Positions 8,400 through 17,534 of a stretch of 64,000 nt of DNA are shown one piece after another. Origin of the DNA: Pseudobutyrivibrio sp. OR37 (GTDB taxonomy: Bacteria > Bacillota > Clostridia > Lachnospirales > Lachnospiraceae); NCBI RefSeq assembly GCF_900113655.1, contig NZ_FOQF01000016.1, positions 1 to 64,000 of the forward strand. The letters are read 5' to 3'. A program made the translations under genes and the position numbers. Numbering within the stretch: the first letter of the stretch is position 1; each line of letters starts with the position of its first letter. The notes beneath the pieces were generated by a model that had not been told where the DNA came from, did no database searches, and was given only the letters and a program-made list of their open reading frames with translations.

Positions 8400-9068
8400 A
8401 TGGCATTAGTTTACATTGTTGAGGATGATAATAATATTAGAGAGATAGAGGAGTTTGCCCTGACGAATGCTGGCTACCATGTAGAAAGCGTTGCTAATGG
8501 GGCAGACTTTTTTGACATTTTGGAGCGTAAATTGCCTGATCTTGTATTGCTGGACATCATGCTTCCTGATGAAAGCGGATTTGAAATTGTAAGACAACTT
8601 CGCGCCAGTGAAATCACAGGGGGCATTCCTGTGATTATAGTTACCGCAAAAACAGGTGAAATTGACCTGGTTCGAGGCTTGGAAATTGGGGCAGATGATT
8701 ATATCAAAAAGCCATTTTCTGTAATGGAGCTTACATCGCGTGTAAAGGCAATGATTCGTCGCACTATGGATAATACAAAGGATATTATAGAAATCGACGA
8801 CATTGTGATAAATGATAAGAGGCACCAGGTGACGGTGTCTGGCCAGACAGTAGAGCTTACATATAAAGAATACGAATTGCTGAAATATCTGGGGTTGAAC
8901 CGAGGTATTGTTCTAAAACGACAACAGATAATGGACAAAATTTGGGGTATAGACTACGAACTGGAGTCCCGTACCCTGGACATGCATATAAAGACACTAA
9001 GAAATAAGCTCGGTGGCAGCGGTAACTTGATTCGCACTGTGCGAAACGTTGGGTATGCTATCGATTGA
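8400..9068 (+). CDS. OmpR/PhoB-family response regulator, orphan
   Basis: A 222-aa two-component DNA-binding regulator. Receiver domain 1-120: acidic pair Asp9/Asp10 in IVEDDNN, phospho-acceptor Asp52 in VLLDIMLP, Thr82 in VTAKT and Lys104 in IKKPF. The winged-helix effector domain (about 128-222) ends in RTVRNVGYAID, typical of the OmpR wing. I place the start at ATG 8400 because GGAAGGAGG sits 6 nt upstream and the protein then begins directly with the receiver strand. An upstream ATG at 8349 would add 17 residues foreign to the family. No histidine kinase gene is adjacent. The bile-salt-hydrolase-like gene starts 49 nt downstream with no terminator between, so the two may be co-transcribed. 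Confidence 0.93.
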   Translation: MALVYIVEDDNNIREIEEFALTNAGYHVESVANGADFFDILERKLPDLVLLDIMLPDESGFEIVRQLRASEITGGIPVIIVTAKTGEIDLVRGLEIGADDYIKKPFSVMELTSRVKAMIRRTMDNTKDIIEIDDIVINDKRHQVTVSGQTVELTYKEYELLKYLGLNRGIVLKRQQIMDKIWGIDYELESRTLDMHIKTLRNKLGGSGNLIRTVRNVGYAID

Positions 9069-9117
9069 TTATAAATGCTAAGCAGATTATCAAGTGGAAT
9101 AAAAGGAGGGGAGTTTT

Positions 9118-10092
9118 ATGTGCACAGCAGCAACATACTACACGAAAGACCATTATTTCGGAAGAAACCTGGATTTAGAGTTTTCCTATGATGAGACTGT
9201 TACAATCATGCCTAGAAACTATCAATTTAAAGTGAGGCATGGTGAGGATTTAGAAAGTCATTATGCCTTAATAGGAATGGCTTATGTGGTTGATAATTAT
9301 CCGTTGTTTTATGATGCTATAAATGAAAAAGGCGTTGGCATGGCTGGGTTAAATTTTCCTGATAATGCTGATTACAAGGATATGATGCCAAATAAGGATA
9401 ACATCACTTCTTTTGAATTTATCCCCTGGATATTGGGACAGTGTGCTTCGGTGAAAGAAGCCAGGGTATTATTAGATAGAATTAATCTGATTAATGAAAA
9501 CTTTAGTGCGCAGCTACCATTATCGCCACTTCACTGGATGATTTCAGATAAAAAAGAATCAATAGTTGTGGAGCAGACAAAGGCTGGACTTCGTATTTAC
9601 GATAATCCGGTAGGTGTAATGACCAACAATCCTACCTTTGATATACAGCTTTTTGAATTGAATAAATACATGTCACTATCTGCAGAGCCTGCGAATAGTA
9701 CATTTGCCCCAGACTTATCACTGAATCAGTATAGCCGTGGAATGGGTGCTATCGGCCTGCCAGGTGATTTATCATCTACATCTCGCTTTGTAAAAGCTGC
9801 CTTCACTAGAATGAATTCCATTTCTGGTGAATCAGAACTAGAAAGTGTAAGCCAGTTCTTCCATATCCTAGGTTCAGTAGACCAACAGCGAGGGTGCGTT
9901 CATCTTGGCGATAATGCCTACGAAATAACAATCTATACCTCATGCTGTAATTTAGACAAAGGAATTTACTATTACAACACTTATGAGAATCATCAGATTA
10001 CTGCTGTAGATATGCACAAGGCCAATCTTGATGGAGCAGAGTTATTAACATTTCCATTGAGGCATGCTGAGAATATATTATATGAGAATTAG
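9118..10092 (+). CDS. bsh: Choloylglycine hydrolase family (bile salt hydrolase-like)
   Basis: A 324-aa N-terminal nucleophile hydrolase that cleaves linear amide bonds; family members deconjugate glycine- or taurine-bile acids or open penicillin V. The catalytic Cys2 is exposed after Met removal (MCTAATYY). Other expected residues are present: Arg16 and Asp19 in GRNLD, Asn79 in AGLNFP, Asn170/171 in MTNNPTFD, and Arg223 in SSTSRFV. The GLNFP and TNNPTFDxQL blocks match bile salt hydrolases better than penicillin acylases, but substrate is inferred. No signal peptide, so cytoplasmic. AAAAGGAGGGG precedes ATG 9118. It follows the response regulator closely and ends at a bidirectional terminator shared with tspO. 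Confidence 0.9.
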   Translation: MCTAATYYTKDHYFGRNLDLEFSYDETVTIMPRNYQFKVRHGEDLESHYALIGMAYVVDNYPLFYDAINEKGVGMAGLNFPDNADYKDMMPNKDNITSFEFIPWILGQCASVKEARVLLDRINLINENFSAQLPLSPLHWMISDKKESIVVEQTKAGLRIYDNPVGVMTNNPTFDIQLFELNKYMSLSAEPANSTFAPDLSLNQYSRGMGAIGLPGDLSSTSRFVKAAFTRMNSISGESELESVSQFFHILGSVDQQRGCVHLGDNAYEITIYTSCCNLDKGIYYYNTYENHQITAVDMHKANLDGAELLTFPLRHAENILYEN

Positions 10093-10146
10093 ATGGTTCA
10101 TAGTTATCGGATAAACATAAATATATCAAGACTGACAAAACAAAAC

Positions 10147-10170
10147 GCCTATGGCTCAAAAGCCATAGGC
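10147..10170. terminator. Bidirectional terminator between bsh and tspO
   Basis: A perfect 10-bp stem (GCCTATGGCT, 10147-10156, with 10161-10170) and a CAAA loop lie between the convergent genes. On the minus strand it runs into GTTTTGTTTTG, a good T-rich tail for tspO; the plus-strand tail is weaker. Confidence 0.8.
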
Positions 10171-10185
10171 TCTATTTGTATCCCC

Positions 10186-10686
10186 CTAATTCAAAATCGC
10201 AATCATCAAATTCAAATAAGCTGCAAACGTACACCATGCCAGATAAGGTACAAAAAGTAACATTGCTCTTTTGCACACCATGGAAGATGCCCATATCATG
10301 ACGATAATCATGACCCAGAGAATCATAAGCCAAATGAAGGCCAAAGTATACTGGGCAGCATTGAAAAAAATGAGTGACCACGCAAAATTAAATGCCAGCT
10401 GGACGAAATATACAATTACGGCTATAAACTTTGCTTTTTTCCTATGGGGCGTGTCTGCATGGGCGTGAAGTAAATAATAGCTACCCCAGCCCATTAAAAT
10501 GTAAAGAATAGTCCAAGCTATAGGAAATATCCAAGCTGGCGGTGCCAGAGGTGGCTGCACCATGACTCCATAGGAATCCATGGCACTACCGGTAATAAAT
10601 GCGCTGATTGCACCTACCAATAAAGGCAAGGCAACCAAAGGAATAAATCTGAGCATTTTTTGAGCTAATGTCAAATCCTCATTCAT
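10186..10686 (-). CDS. tspO: TspO/MBR family membrane protein
   Basis: A 166-aa five-helix membrane protein of the TspO/peripheral benzodiazepine receptor family, which binds porphyrins and related hydrophobic ligands. Family marks are PPLAPPAWIFPIAW (44-57), QLAFNFAWSLIFF (near 96-108) and the last-helix PYLAWCTFAAYLN (near 146-158). The length is typical. On the minus strand AAGGAGG stands 6-7 nt before the ATG at 10686. It is transcribed towards bsh and ends at their shared terminator. Its function in a fermentative anaerobe is unclear; tetrapyrrole or stress sensing is the usual suggestion. Confidence 0.95.
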   Translation of the reverse strand: MNEDLTLAQKMLRFIPLVALPLLVGAISAFITGSAMDSYGVMVQPPLAPPAWIFPIAWTILYILMGWGSYYLLHAHADTPHRKKAKFIAVIVYFVQLAFNFAWSLIFFNAAQYTLAFIWLMILWVMIIVMIWASSMVCKRAMLLFVPYLAWCTFAAYLNLMIAILN

Positions 10687-10921
10687 AACTGACCTCCTTA
10701 ATATGGTGGATTAATAATTACAAGAGCAGTATAAAACCCAAATGTCTAAAGTATGTAAAATCCTATGAAATTCTAATAAATCTCATAAATATCTCAGCTA
10801 TCCGCCAGAGCCGTTGTGATTTTAATTGACATATTATAAAATAAAATAAATTTACATAGCGCAATTCGTTGAAGTGCTTTGTAGTTGTTAGTGAGTTTGT
10901 CGCTACTGGGAGGAGAAAATC

Positions 10922-11425
10922 ATGAGACGCAGAGAACGAGAAATAACTGACCAGAATCAGATACAGGAAATCCTAGACACCTGCAGTTATCTACACCTAG
11001 GCTTGGTAGATGATGGTATGCCTTATGTAGTTCCTCTCAACTACGGAATTACAAAGGATGAAACAGATGGCCATTACGTCCTATATCTTCATGGGGCCAA
11101 CGAGGGCCGTAAGCTGGACATCATCAGGAAAAATCCTAACTGTTGCTTCACAATGGAGCGAAATGTTGCCCCTTTTGAGGGACGCATGGCCTGCCAATAT
11201 GGTATGATTTATGAATGCATCATGGGCTTCGGCACCATCACTATCGTGGAGGATGTTACGGAAAAAATTAATTCCTTGAAGATATTGATGAAAACTCAGA
11301 CTGGCAGGGATGATTTTGAATTTGACGAGAGAATGGTATCCATTGTTACAGTAATGCGAATTGATGTAAAGGAGCTGACAGCAAAGCAAAGGCCACTGCC
11401 AGGCTCATCTCACAATGAGAAATAA
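10922..11425 (+). CDS. NimA-like pyridoxamine 5'-phosphate oxidase-family protein
   Basis: A 167-aa FMN-binding split-barrel protein of the pyridoxamine-phosphate-oxidase-like superfamily, closest in pattern to the NimA/nitroimidazole-resistance group. The N terminus MRRREREI, the strand-turn HLGLVDDGMPYVVPLNYG (25-42) and HGANEGRKLD (57-66) are typical. Members bind a flavin or haem; reduction of nitro compounds is known for some, but the native substrate is mostly unknown. GGGAGGAG precedes ATG 10922. The membrane gene at 11448 starts 22 nt after its stop, so the two probably form an operon. Confidence 0.88.
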   Translation: MRRREREITDQNQIQEILDTCSYLHLGLVDDGMPYVVPLNYGITKDETDGHYVLYLHGANEGRKLDIIRKNPNCCFTMERNVAPFEGRMACQYGMIYECIMGFGTITIVEDVTEKINSLKILMKTQTGRDDFEFDERMVSIVTVMRIDVKELTAKQRPLPGSSHNEK

Positions 11426-11447
11426 AAGATATAGAGGATAATGCAAA

Positions 11448-13034
11448 ATGAATTTTACAAACCAAATCGAAAGCAAAATAGAAGCATTTAAAAATAAGCT
11501 TTCAACCCAGCAGATATACGGCTTCGTAGCCGCACTTATTGCAGGCATCATTGCCCATGGTTACGTTATTTTTAATCGAATATCTTACCATGACAACACA
11601 GCCTGCCTGTTCAACCTCGGCGGCACCTACGAATCTGGTAGATGGATGCTAGGCTTCGTGTACGACCTGCAGATGAAAACCACAAAACTGTTTTCAGTAC
11701 CGGTTTTCAACGGCCTGCTTTCTATAGTTTTCATCGCCATAGCGGTAATGGTGTTGATAGATTTATTCAAAATTAAAAGCAAGCTCATTGCAACACTAAT
11801 CGGTGCCCTCATGGTGGTATACCCGGTTGTAACCAGCATTTTCTCATTCATGTTCACATCATGGGAGTATCAGCTGGCACTCATCCTTGCAATCCTTTCA
11901 GCGAAAATATTAATCGAAAAAAGAACCATCAAGAATTTTTGCGTAGCCTCCATTATTTTTGCAGTATGTCTTGGCTTTTATCAGGCATTCATGTCGGTGA
12001 CAATCGCAATATTCCTTATTTCACTATACTTTGATGTGCTTGAAGACCGCTTCGAAAGCGTACTCGACTACATCAAAACAGGATTAATCTACCTTGCAAA
12101 CCTTGGCGTAGGCCTGGCTCTTTGGGCAATCATCAGAAAAGTGACAATGACACTAAAGGGTATCACAGCAGTAGATTACAAGGGCATGGATGAAGGCTTC
12201 AATTTAGCCCAGTTTCCATCCCTCATCATAGCATCAATAAAGGCATTCTTCGGCTTCGGCCAGGAAGGCATCAATGCAGTGCTTTACCAGCGCGCCTTCA
12301 CAGCAGTAATCGTTGTTATTGCCATTGTTCAGATAGTATATCTGCTCATCAAAAAGCAGACAGCTGTTTCCATCAAGTTCATAAGCATCCTTGGATTGAT
12401 ACTCCTTCCAATCGGAATGAATGTGGTATATCTCCTGTCTACCAGTAGCGAGTACAATGTAGACTCAGTAATGCTTTACGGCGATATTTTCATCTACATC
12501 CTTCCACTGATGATGATTGAAAAGCTGGAAGCTCTTGAAGGCATCAGCGGATTTTTTGCAGCAGCAGTAGGCAAGCTTACATGGCTTCAGCTTGCTTTAA
12601 TCATCTTCATGACAATCGGCTACACCTACATGGATAACGCCGCATACATGAAGGGCGAAATTGCACAGGAGCAGGCCATCGCATATTTCAACCAGATGAT
12701 TACAGCTATCAAGACCTGCGACGGTTTTGAAGACGATATGGAAATCGTTCTTGTGGGCTGGTCAGATTTAGATGACAGCACCTTTACCAAGGTTGATTCC
12801 ACAGATCAGTTAGAGGCTGTTAAAATTACAAAGTTCCCTAGATACAGCGATTTAGTTAAGTACGAGGGCTCTATTTATTTCCTTAGAGAGCATTTGGGCT
12901 TTGGTAATGACAATGTCATAATCGATGACGGCACAGTGGCTAAGGAAGCTGCTGTCAAGGCTATGCCTACATACCCTAATGACGGGGCTATTGCAGTAGT
13001 GGATGGCCGAGTTATTGTGAAACTGGGCGAATAA
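11448..13034 (+). CDS. GtrII-like membrane glucosyltransferase-domain protein
   Basis: A 528-aa polytopic protein with about ten membrane segments in its first ~400 residues and a soluble C-terminal domain of ~115 residues. After the first segment comes a loop with YHDNTACLFNLGGTYESGRW (47-66), whose Asp/Glu-containing pattern resembles the 'glucosyltransferase domain' family related to O-antigen GtrII. Family members transfer glucose from a lipid carrier to surface glycans. The gene lies 22 nt after the NimA-like gene, with AGAGGATAA as the likely ribosome site. It lies just upstream of the surface-protein array, so decoration of an exported polymer or protein is possible, but that is inference. 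Confidence 0.8.
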   Translation: MNFTNQIESKIEAFKNKLSTQQIYGFVAALIAGIIAHGYVIFNRISYHDNTACLFNLGGTYESGRWMLGFVYDLQMKTTKLFSVPVFNGLLSIVFIAIAVMVLIDLFKIKSKLIATLIGALMVVYPVVTSIFSFMFTSWEYQLALILAILSAKILIEKRTIKNFCVASIIFAVCLGFYQAFMSVTIAIFLISLYFDVLEDRFESVLDYIKTGLIYLANLGVGLALWAIIRKVTMTLKGITAVDYKGMDEGFNLAQFPSLIIASIKAFFGFGQEGINAVLYQRAFTAVIVVIAIVQIVYLLIKKQTAVSIKFISILGLILLPIGMNVVYLLSTSSEYNVDSVMLYGDIFIYILPLMMIEKLEALEGISGFFAAAVGKLTWLQLALIIFMTIGYTYMDNAAYMKGEIAQEQAIAYFNQMITAIKTCDGFEDDMEIVLVGWSDLDDSTFTKVDSTDQLEAVKITKFPRYSDLVKYEGSIYFLREHLGFGNDNVIIDDGTVAKEAAVKAMPTYPNDGAIAVVDGRVIVKLGE

Positions 13035-13068
13035 AATTGTAATAATTGTAGAAACACTTTACAAAATA

Positions 13069-13077
13069 TGTTATACT
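13069..13077 (+). promoter_or_regulatory. Extended -10 promoter for the first array gene
   Basis: TGTTATACT fits an extended -10 element (TGnTATAAT) 57 nt before the GTG start at 13135. No clear -35 box is found at normal spacing, as is common for extended -10 promoters. Confidence 0.5.
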
Positions 13078-13134
13078 TTCCGACGGAAAATAATTCAAAC
13101 GATTATATATAACGTTCTAGTCAGGAGGAATAAC

Positions 13135-16100
13135 GTGAAAAAGTTAGCTTTAAAATTTTTGGCCATGACAATGGCTTGCACTGTTACAATTTCTACAGTT
13201 AGCTTAGATGCCCTCGCCGCAGAGGCCGAGCAGCCAGTAGAAACTGAAATTACAGAGTCAGCCCAGGCCGATGCGTCTCAGGATAGCATTACATCAGAAG
13301 TGCCAGAACAGACTGAGGCAGCTTCAACAGAAAATCTTACAACGGATAATACAGAAGACACATCATCTGAAGATGCTTCTATCAACGATCCTTCAATTGA
13401 AGAGGAGAAATTGTTGATAGAGGAGGCAGATGAGGAGCAGGATGTGGATAAAGCCACAGAAGAAAACACCTTTGAGGTAGATTCAAATGGTGTCCTCACA
13501 GCCTTTACTGCTGCAGATAATTTTGATGGAGCAGTTGTAATTCCAGATGGTGTGGAAACTATAAAGGCAGATGTTTTCGCAGGAAACACCAGCATCACAT
13601 CTGTGGTATTTCCGAAATCCTTAACAGCCATCCCAGCAGGGGCATTCAAGGGCTGTTCAAATCTTTCCACAGTAGAATTTAAAACAACATCAACATTAAA
13701 TATTGAATGGGACAAAGAAAAGCCAGCCTTTGCAGGTTGTGCAATTTCTAAGCTTATCCTTGCAGAAGGTTTACAGACAATTCCTGATTATACTTTTAGA
13801 GCAACAGGCTTTGCTGCAGGGACAACTATCACTATCCCTGCATCTGTCACAAAAATTGGAATCAGCGCCTTCGAAGCAACAGCTATTTCCGGAATCAACT
13901 TTGCAGAGAATAGTAAGCTTAAATCCATCGGTCGTGATGCATTTTATGGTTGTACATCACTTGCAAGTATCACATTTCCAAAATCGCTCACTTTAGTTGG
14001 ACCATGCTCATTTGTTGGCTGTTCAAACCTTACAGCTGTCACATTCGAAGATGGCAGTGCCCTTGCAACAATCGGTGATAGCGCATTTGAATCTTGTGCA
14101 AAGCTTACAAGCATTGCTATTCCAGAAAATACACTCACTATTGGTTCAAAAGCATTTTATGGTTGTAGCGCACTTTCAAATCTTGCAATCAACTCAGGAA
14201 GAATTTCCACAGTTGGAACTAAGATTTTTACAGGCACCAACCTTACAGCAGTCACACTGTCTGATGCCATGACATATATTCCAGAGAATCTTTTTGATCA
14301 TGCATCATTTGCAGCAGGCACTACACTTACAATCCCAGAATCAGTAACTGTAATCAGAGCTTGCGCTTTTAATTCATCAAATATCGCCAATATTGCCTTC
14401 CAGGGAAACGGTCTTAGAAAGATTGAAACAAAGGTATTCGAGGATTGTACATCACTTGAAGAAATCACTCTTCCAGAGTCTTTAGAGACAATCGGTCAGG
14501 TTTCCTTTAAAGGCTGTACTAAGCTTAAAAACATTGTCATCCCTAATCAGGTGACTCTTATTGATAAGTATGCTTTCCAGAATTGTACTGGTCTTACAAA
14601 TGTTACATTTGGTTCTAAGCTTTCCAAAATAGGCTACGGTGCATTCATGTCATGTGCTGGTCTGACAGAGCTGAACATTCCAGACAATGTTACTACAATA
14701 GATGAATATGCCTTCCTCAGCTGTACTGGCTTGAAGAAAATAAGTGTTTCAGCCAATGTTACAATTCTCCCATACAGAGCATTTGGTAAATGTACAAATC
14801 TTGAAGAAGCTTACCTTGGCCCTAACGTTACAAGGGTTATCGTAGGCACAGCTTTCGCGTTCGACGAGACAAACAATTCTCTTTTAAAGATTTATGCTGG
14901 TAACAAATCTTCAAAGACTTATGCTGCTCTTATGAAGGCGGTGGATGCAGATTTCCTTTCAAAGGATCAGATTATTATTACAAACACCATCAAGTATCAG
15001 ATGAATGGCGGCACATCTACAGCCAGCTATCCTACCAGCTATGTGGAGGATGCTGATAGCTTAAGCACCATAAGACTTTATCATCCAACAAAGTCTGACT
15101 ATGTATTTGCCGGCTGGTATTTAGATGCAAAATTCACAAGCCCTGTTAGCGTTGATGATGTGAATAACAGATACACTGATATTATGCTAAGCAGCCTTAG
15201 TGGAAACGTTACTCTCTACGCAAAGTGGATTGGACCTACATTCTACACAGTCACTCTTGATGCGGTAGATGGTACTGTGGGCGGTTCTAAAACAGCTCAA
15301 ATATCAGTCGCAAAGGATGCCACTTATGGCGAGTGCAACAACATCTGGCAGTTCGGTATGCCAGAAGCTACAAAGAGCGGCTCAAGATTTATCGGTTGGT
15401 ACACAGAAGACGGCGAGCTAATTTCTGACAGCACTAAGGTAACAAATCTTGCTGATAATCAGAAGCTTACAGCTAGATACGCTGATAAGAGGACAAATGT
15501 AGCTGCTCCTGAAATCTATGCAGTAGGCTATGGAAATATCGCCGACAGCATTACAGTAGAAGAGGGCACAAAGCTTTATTTCATCTGCGACACTACAGAT
15601 GCCACAATCAACTACGAAATTACAAAAGATACAGAAGCTTATAAATCAGGAAAATATAGCTCAAACATCATCCTTAGCAAGGCTGGTACATACACTGTTA
15701 AGGCTACTGCTACAATCGACGGCACAGTAAGCCAGCAGGCTACAGCAACAATCACCGTTGAAAGCCAGGCGCCAGCCCTTTACACATCAGCAAAGGCAGG
15801 CAAGCTTTGGATGACTTATGCAGATGCAGATTATGATGCCAAAAATGTTAAGGTTCCATACACAGGCGCTGCAGTGAAGCTCAAGGGCTACAAGGTTTAC
15901 TATGGCAAGACTCTTCTTGTAGAGGGAACTGACTACACTGTTTCATACAAGAACAACACTAAGGCAGCCAAGTATGATGCCAAGAATGCCAAGGGCGTAA
16001 GCATTGCCCCAACCATCACAATCAATGGTAAGGGCAGCATTAACGGCTCACTCGCAAAGACATTTACTATTGAAAGCCAGAAGACTGGTGCTACAAAGGC

Positions 16101-17445
16101 CACAAGCGGTAACACAGTAATTACCATCACATCACCTAGTGATTACATGATTTTCGATGGCACTGAAAAGAAGCCTGCTATCACAGTAGAGGTGAAGAAG
16201 ACAACAGTTGCACCATCTCAGTATGATGTGACTTACACTGCAACAAAGCTTGGCAAGGGCACCATAACAGTTACCTTCAACAGCGATTCTGAATATTACG
16301 GTTCGGTATCAAAGAGCTTCAATATTGCCAAGAGAAATATAAACGACACAGCTATGGATATTAAGCAGGCCAATTCTGTAGTCTATAGCAAGACAAGCTT
16401 AAATGGACTCACCAGCATTCAGCTTAAGACAGGTCAGACCACTTATACACTTGCAGAAAAGACTGATTACACCACAAAGGTTTCTACTAAAAAGGTGGAC
16501 GGCCAGCTCACAGCTACAATGACCATCACTGGTAAGGGCAGCTTCACAGGAAGCCGCAAGATTACATACAACGTAACACCTGCAGATATTAATAATGCAG
16601 AGGTTAAGGGCTTGCTTGCCCCAGTTGCATCTACCAAAAAGGGTGTATATAAAGCAGCAGCCTTCAAGGTATATGACGGCAGCGGATTGCTGAAGCAGGG
16701 TACAGATTACACTGTAAGCTACATGATTATCGATGCAGCAGGACAGGAAATCGCTCCTGATGCCAAGACAGTTTATCCAGAGGGCACCAAGGTTCAGCTT
16801 ACTATCACAGGTAAGGGTAACTACGAAAAATCTAAAAAGGTAACATACACTGTTGCCAAAAGCTACGGCTTTGATGCAGATATGCTAAATGTAAGCATTT
16901 CAAATGTAACCTATGCTAACAAGGCTAACATCTGCAAGCCAAAGCTTGTAATCAAAAACGCTTACAACGGCGCAACACTAAAGAATAACAAGAAGGGTGA
17001 TTACTATGTAGAAAGCTACACATACGCTGAGCAGACAGTAATCGCACGAATTGAAAATAAGAAGACAGTTTACTATGTAGTGGACGCAAACACACCTGTT
17101 GATAAGACTGATATCGTATCAGCAGGCACAGTGATAAATGCAAACATCAAGGGCGTAGGTAAATACGAGGGCGCCTCTATGGCTGCTTCCTTCAGATATA
17201 TCTACGATATGAAGAAGGCTACAATTAAGGTTGCCAACCAGACCTACACAGGAAAAGCAATCGTTCCAGACAAGAGCAACATCACTGTTAAGATTGGAAA
17301 TGTTTCTTTATCTTCCAAGGATTTTGAAATCGTTTCATGCGAAAACAACCTTCGCGCAGGCACAGCCAAAATTACAATTCGAGGCACTGGTGCATATGCT
17401 GGCGAGAAGAAAGTAAGCTTTAAGATTGTGAAAAAATCTTTATAA
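13135..17445 (+). CDS. Giant secreted LRR (BspA-like)/InlB-repeat protein, array member 1
   Basis: A 1436-aa secreted protein. Signal peptide 1-29 (cleavage near ALA|AEA), Glu-rich stretch 30-113 containing EEEKLLIEE, BspA-like leucine-rich repeats ~125-610 (IGxxAFxxCxxLxxIxIP units), two InlB-type repeats ~620-700 and ~702-785 (FAGWYLD, FIGWYTE), a chitobiase-C-terminal-like Ig module ~791-880, then DYTVSYKNN/GKGNYTG Ig-like repeats to the end. The final module ends KKVSFKIVKKSL; there is no LPXTG motif or membrane anchor. The start is GTG at 13135, 5 nt after AGGAGGAA; no upstream in-frame ATG fits. No terminator is visible after its stop, so read-through into 17535 is likely. A surface adhesin or binding role is inferred from LRR/InlB families. 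Confidence 0.9.
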   Translation: MKKLALKFLAMTMACTVTISTVSLDALAAEAEQPVETEITESAQADASQDSITSEVPEQTEAASTENLTTDNTEDTSSEDASINDPSIEEEKLLIEEADEEQDVDKATEENTFEVDSNGVLTAFTAADNFDGAVVIPDGVETIKADVFAGNTSITSVVFPKSLTAIPAGAFKGCSNLSTVEFKTTSTLNIEWDKEKPAFAGCAISKLILAEGLQTIPDYTFRATGFAAGTTITIPASVTKIGISAFEATAISGINFAENSKLKSIGRDAFYGCTSLASITFPKSLTLVGPCSFVGCSNLTAVTFEDGSALATIGDSAFESCAKLTSIAIPENTLTIGSKAFYGCSALSNLAINSGRISTVGTKIFTGTNLTAVTLSDAMTYIPENLFDHASFAAGTTLTIPESVTVIRACAFNSSNIANIAFQGNGLRKIETKVFEDCTSLEEITLPESLETIGQVSFKGCTKLKNIVIPNQVTLIDKYAFQNCTGLTNVTFGSKLSKIGYGAFMSCAGLTELNIPDNVTTIDEYAFLSCTGLKKISVSANVTILPYRAFGKCTNLEEAYLGPNVTRVIVGTAFAFDETNNSLLKIYAGNKSSKTYAALMKAVDADFLSKDQIIITNTIKYQMNGGTSTASYPTSYVEDADSLSTIRLYHPTKSDYVFAGWYLDAKFTSPVSVDDVNNRYTDIMLSSLSGNVTLYAKWIGPTFYTVTLDAVDGTVGGSKTAQISVAKDATYGECNNIWQFGMPEATKSGSRFIGWYTEDGELISDSTKVTNLADNQKLTARYADKRTNVAAPEIYAVGYGNIADSITVEEGTKLYFICDTTDATINYEITKDTEAYKSGKYSSNIILSKAGTYTVKATATIDGTVSQQATATITVESQAPALYTSAKAGKLWMTYADADYDAKNVKVPYTGAAVKLKGYKVYYGKTLLVEGTDYTVSYKNNTKAAKYDAKNAKGVSIAPTITINGKGSINGSLAKTFTIESQKTGATKATSGNTVITITSPSDYMIFDGTEKKPAITVEVKKTTVAPSQYDVTYTATKLGKGTITVTFNSDSEYYGSVSKSFNIAKRNINDTAMDIKQANSVVYSKTSLNGLTSIQLKTGQTTYTLAEKTDYTTKVSTKKVDGQLTATMTITGKGSFTGSRKITYNVTPADINNAEVKGLLAPVASTKKGVYKAAAFKVYDGSGLLKQGTDYTVSYMIIDAAGQEIAPDAKTVYPEGTKVQLTITGKGNYEKSKKVTYTVAKSYGFDADMLNVSISNVTYANKANICKPKLVIKNAYNGATLKNNKKGDYYVESYTYAEQTVIARIENKKTVYYVVDANTPVDKTDIVSAGTVINANIKGVGKYEGASMAASFRYIYDMKKATIKVANQTYTGKAIVPDKSNITVKIGNVSLSSKDFEIVSCENNLRAGTAKITIRGTGAYAGEKKVSFKIVKKSL

Positions 17446-17491
17446 ATAATAAACTAAAGAATCCTAAAAAATACGAAATATCTATTGCTAT

Positions 17492-17527
17492 TCCTCCAAG
17501 AAATGGACATAATTAATTCTTGGAGGA
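17492..17527 (+). promoter_or_regulatory. Hairpin that sequesters the ribosome site of gene 17535
   Basis: An 11-bp perfect stem (TCCTCCAAGAA at 17492-17502 with TTCTTGGAGGA at 17517-17527, 14-nt loop) places the whole GGAGGA Shine-Dalgarno of the next gene in its 3' arm, 7 nt before ATG 17535. It lies between two array genes with no terminator. Such a fold would keep translation low unless opened by a ribosome, temperature, a protein or another RNA. It has no T-run, so it is not a terminator. Confidence 0.75.
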
Positions 17528-17534
17528 TAATGAT

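Noticed and set aside
10826-10852. TTGACA followed by TAAATT as promoter of the NimA-like gene
   Set aside because: The -35 is perfect but the only candidate -10 boxes are poor or badly spaced, so it was not listed as a feature.
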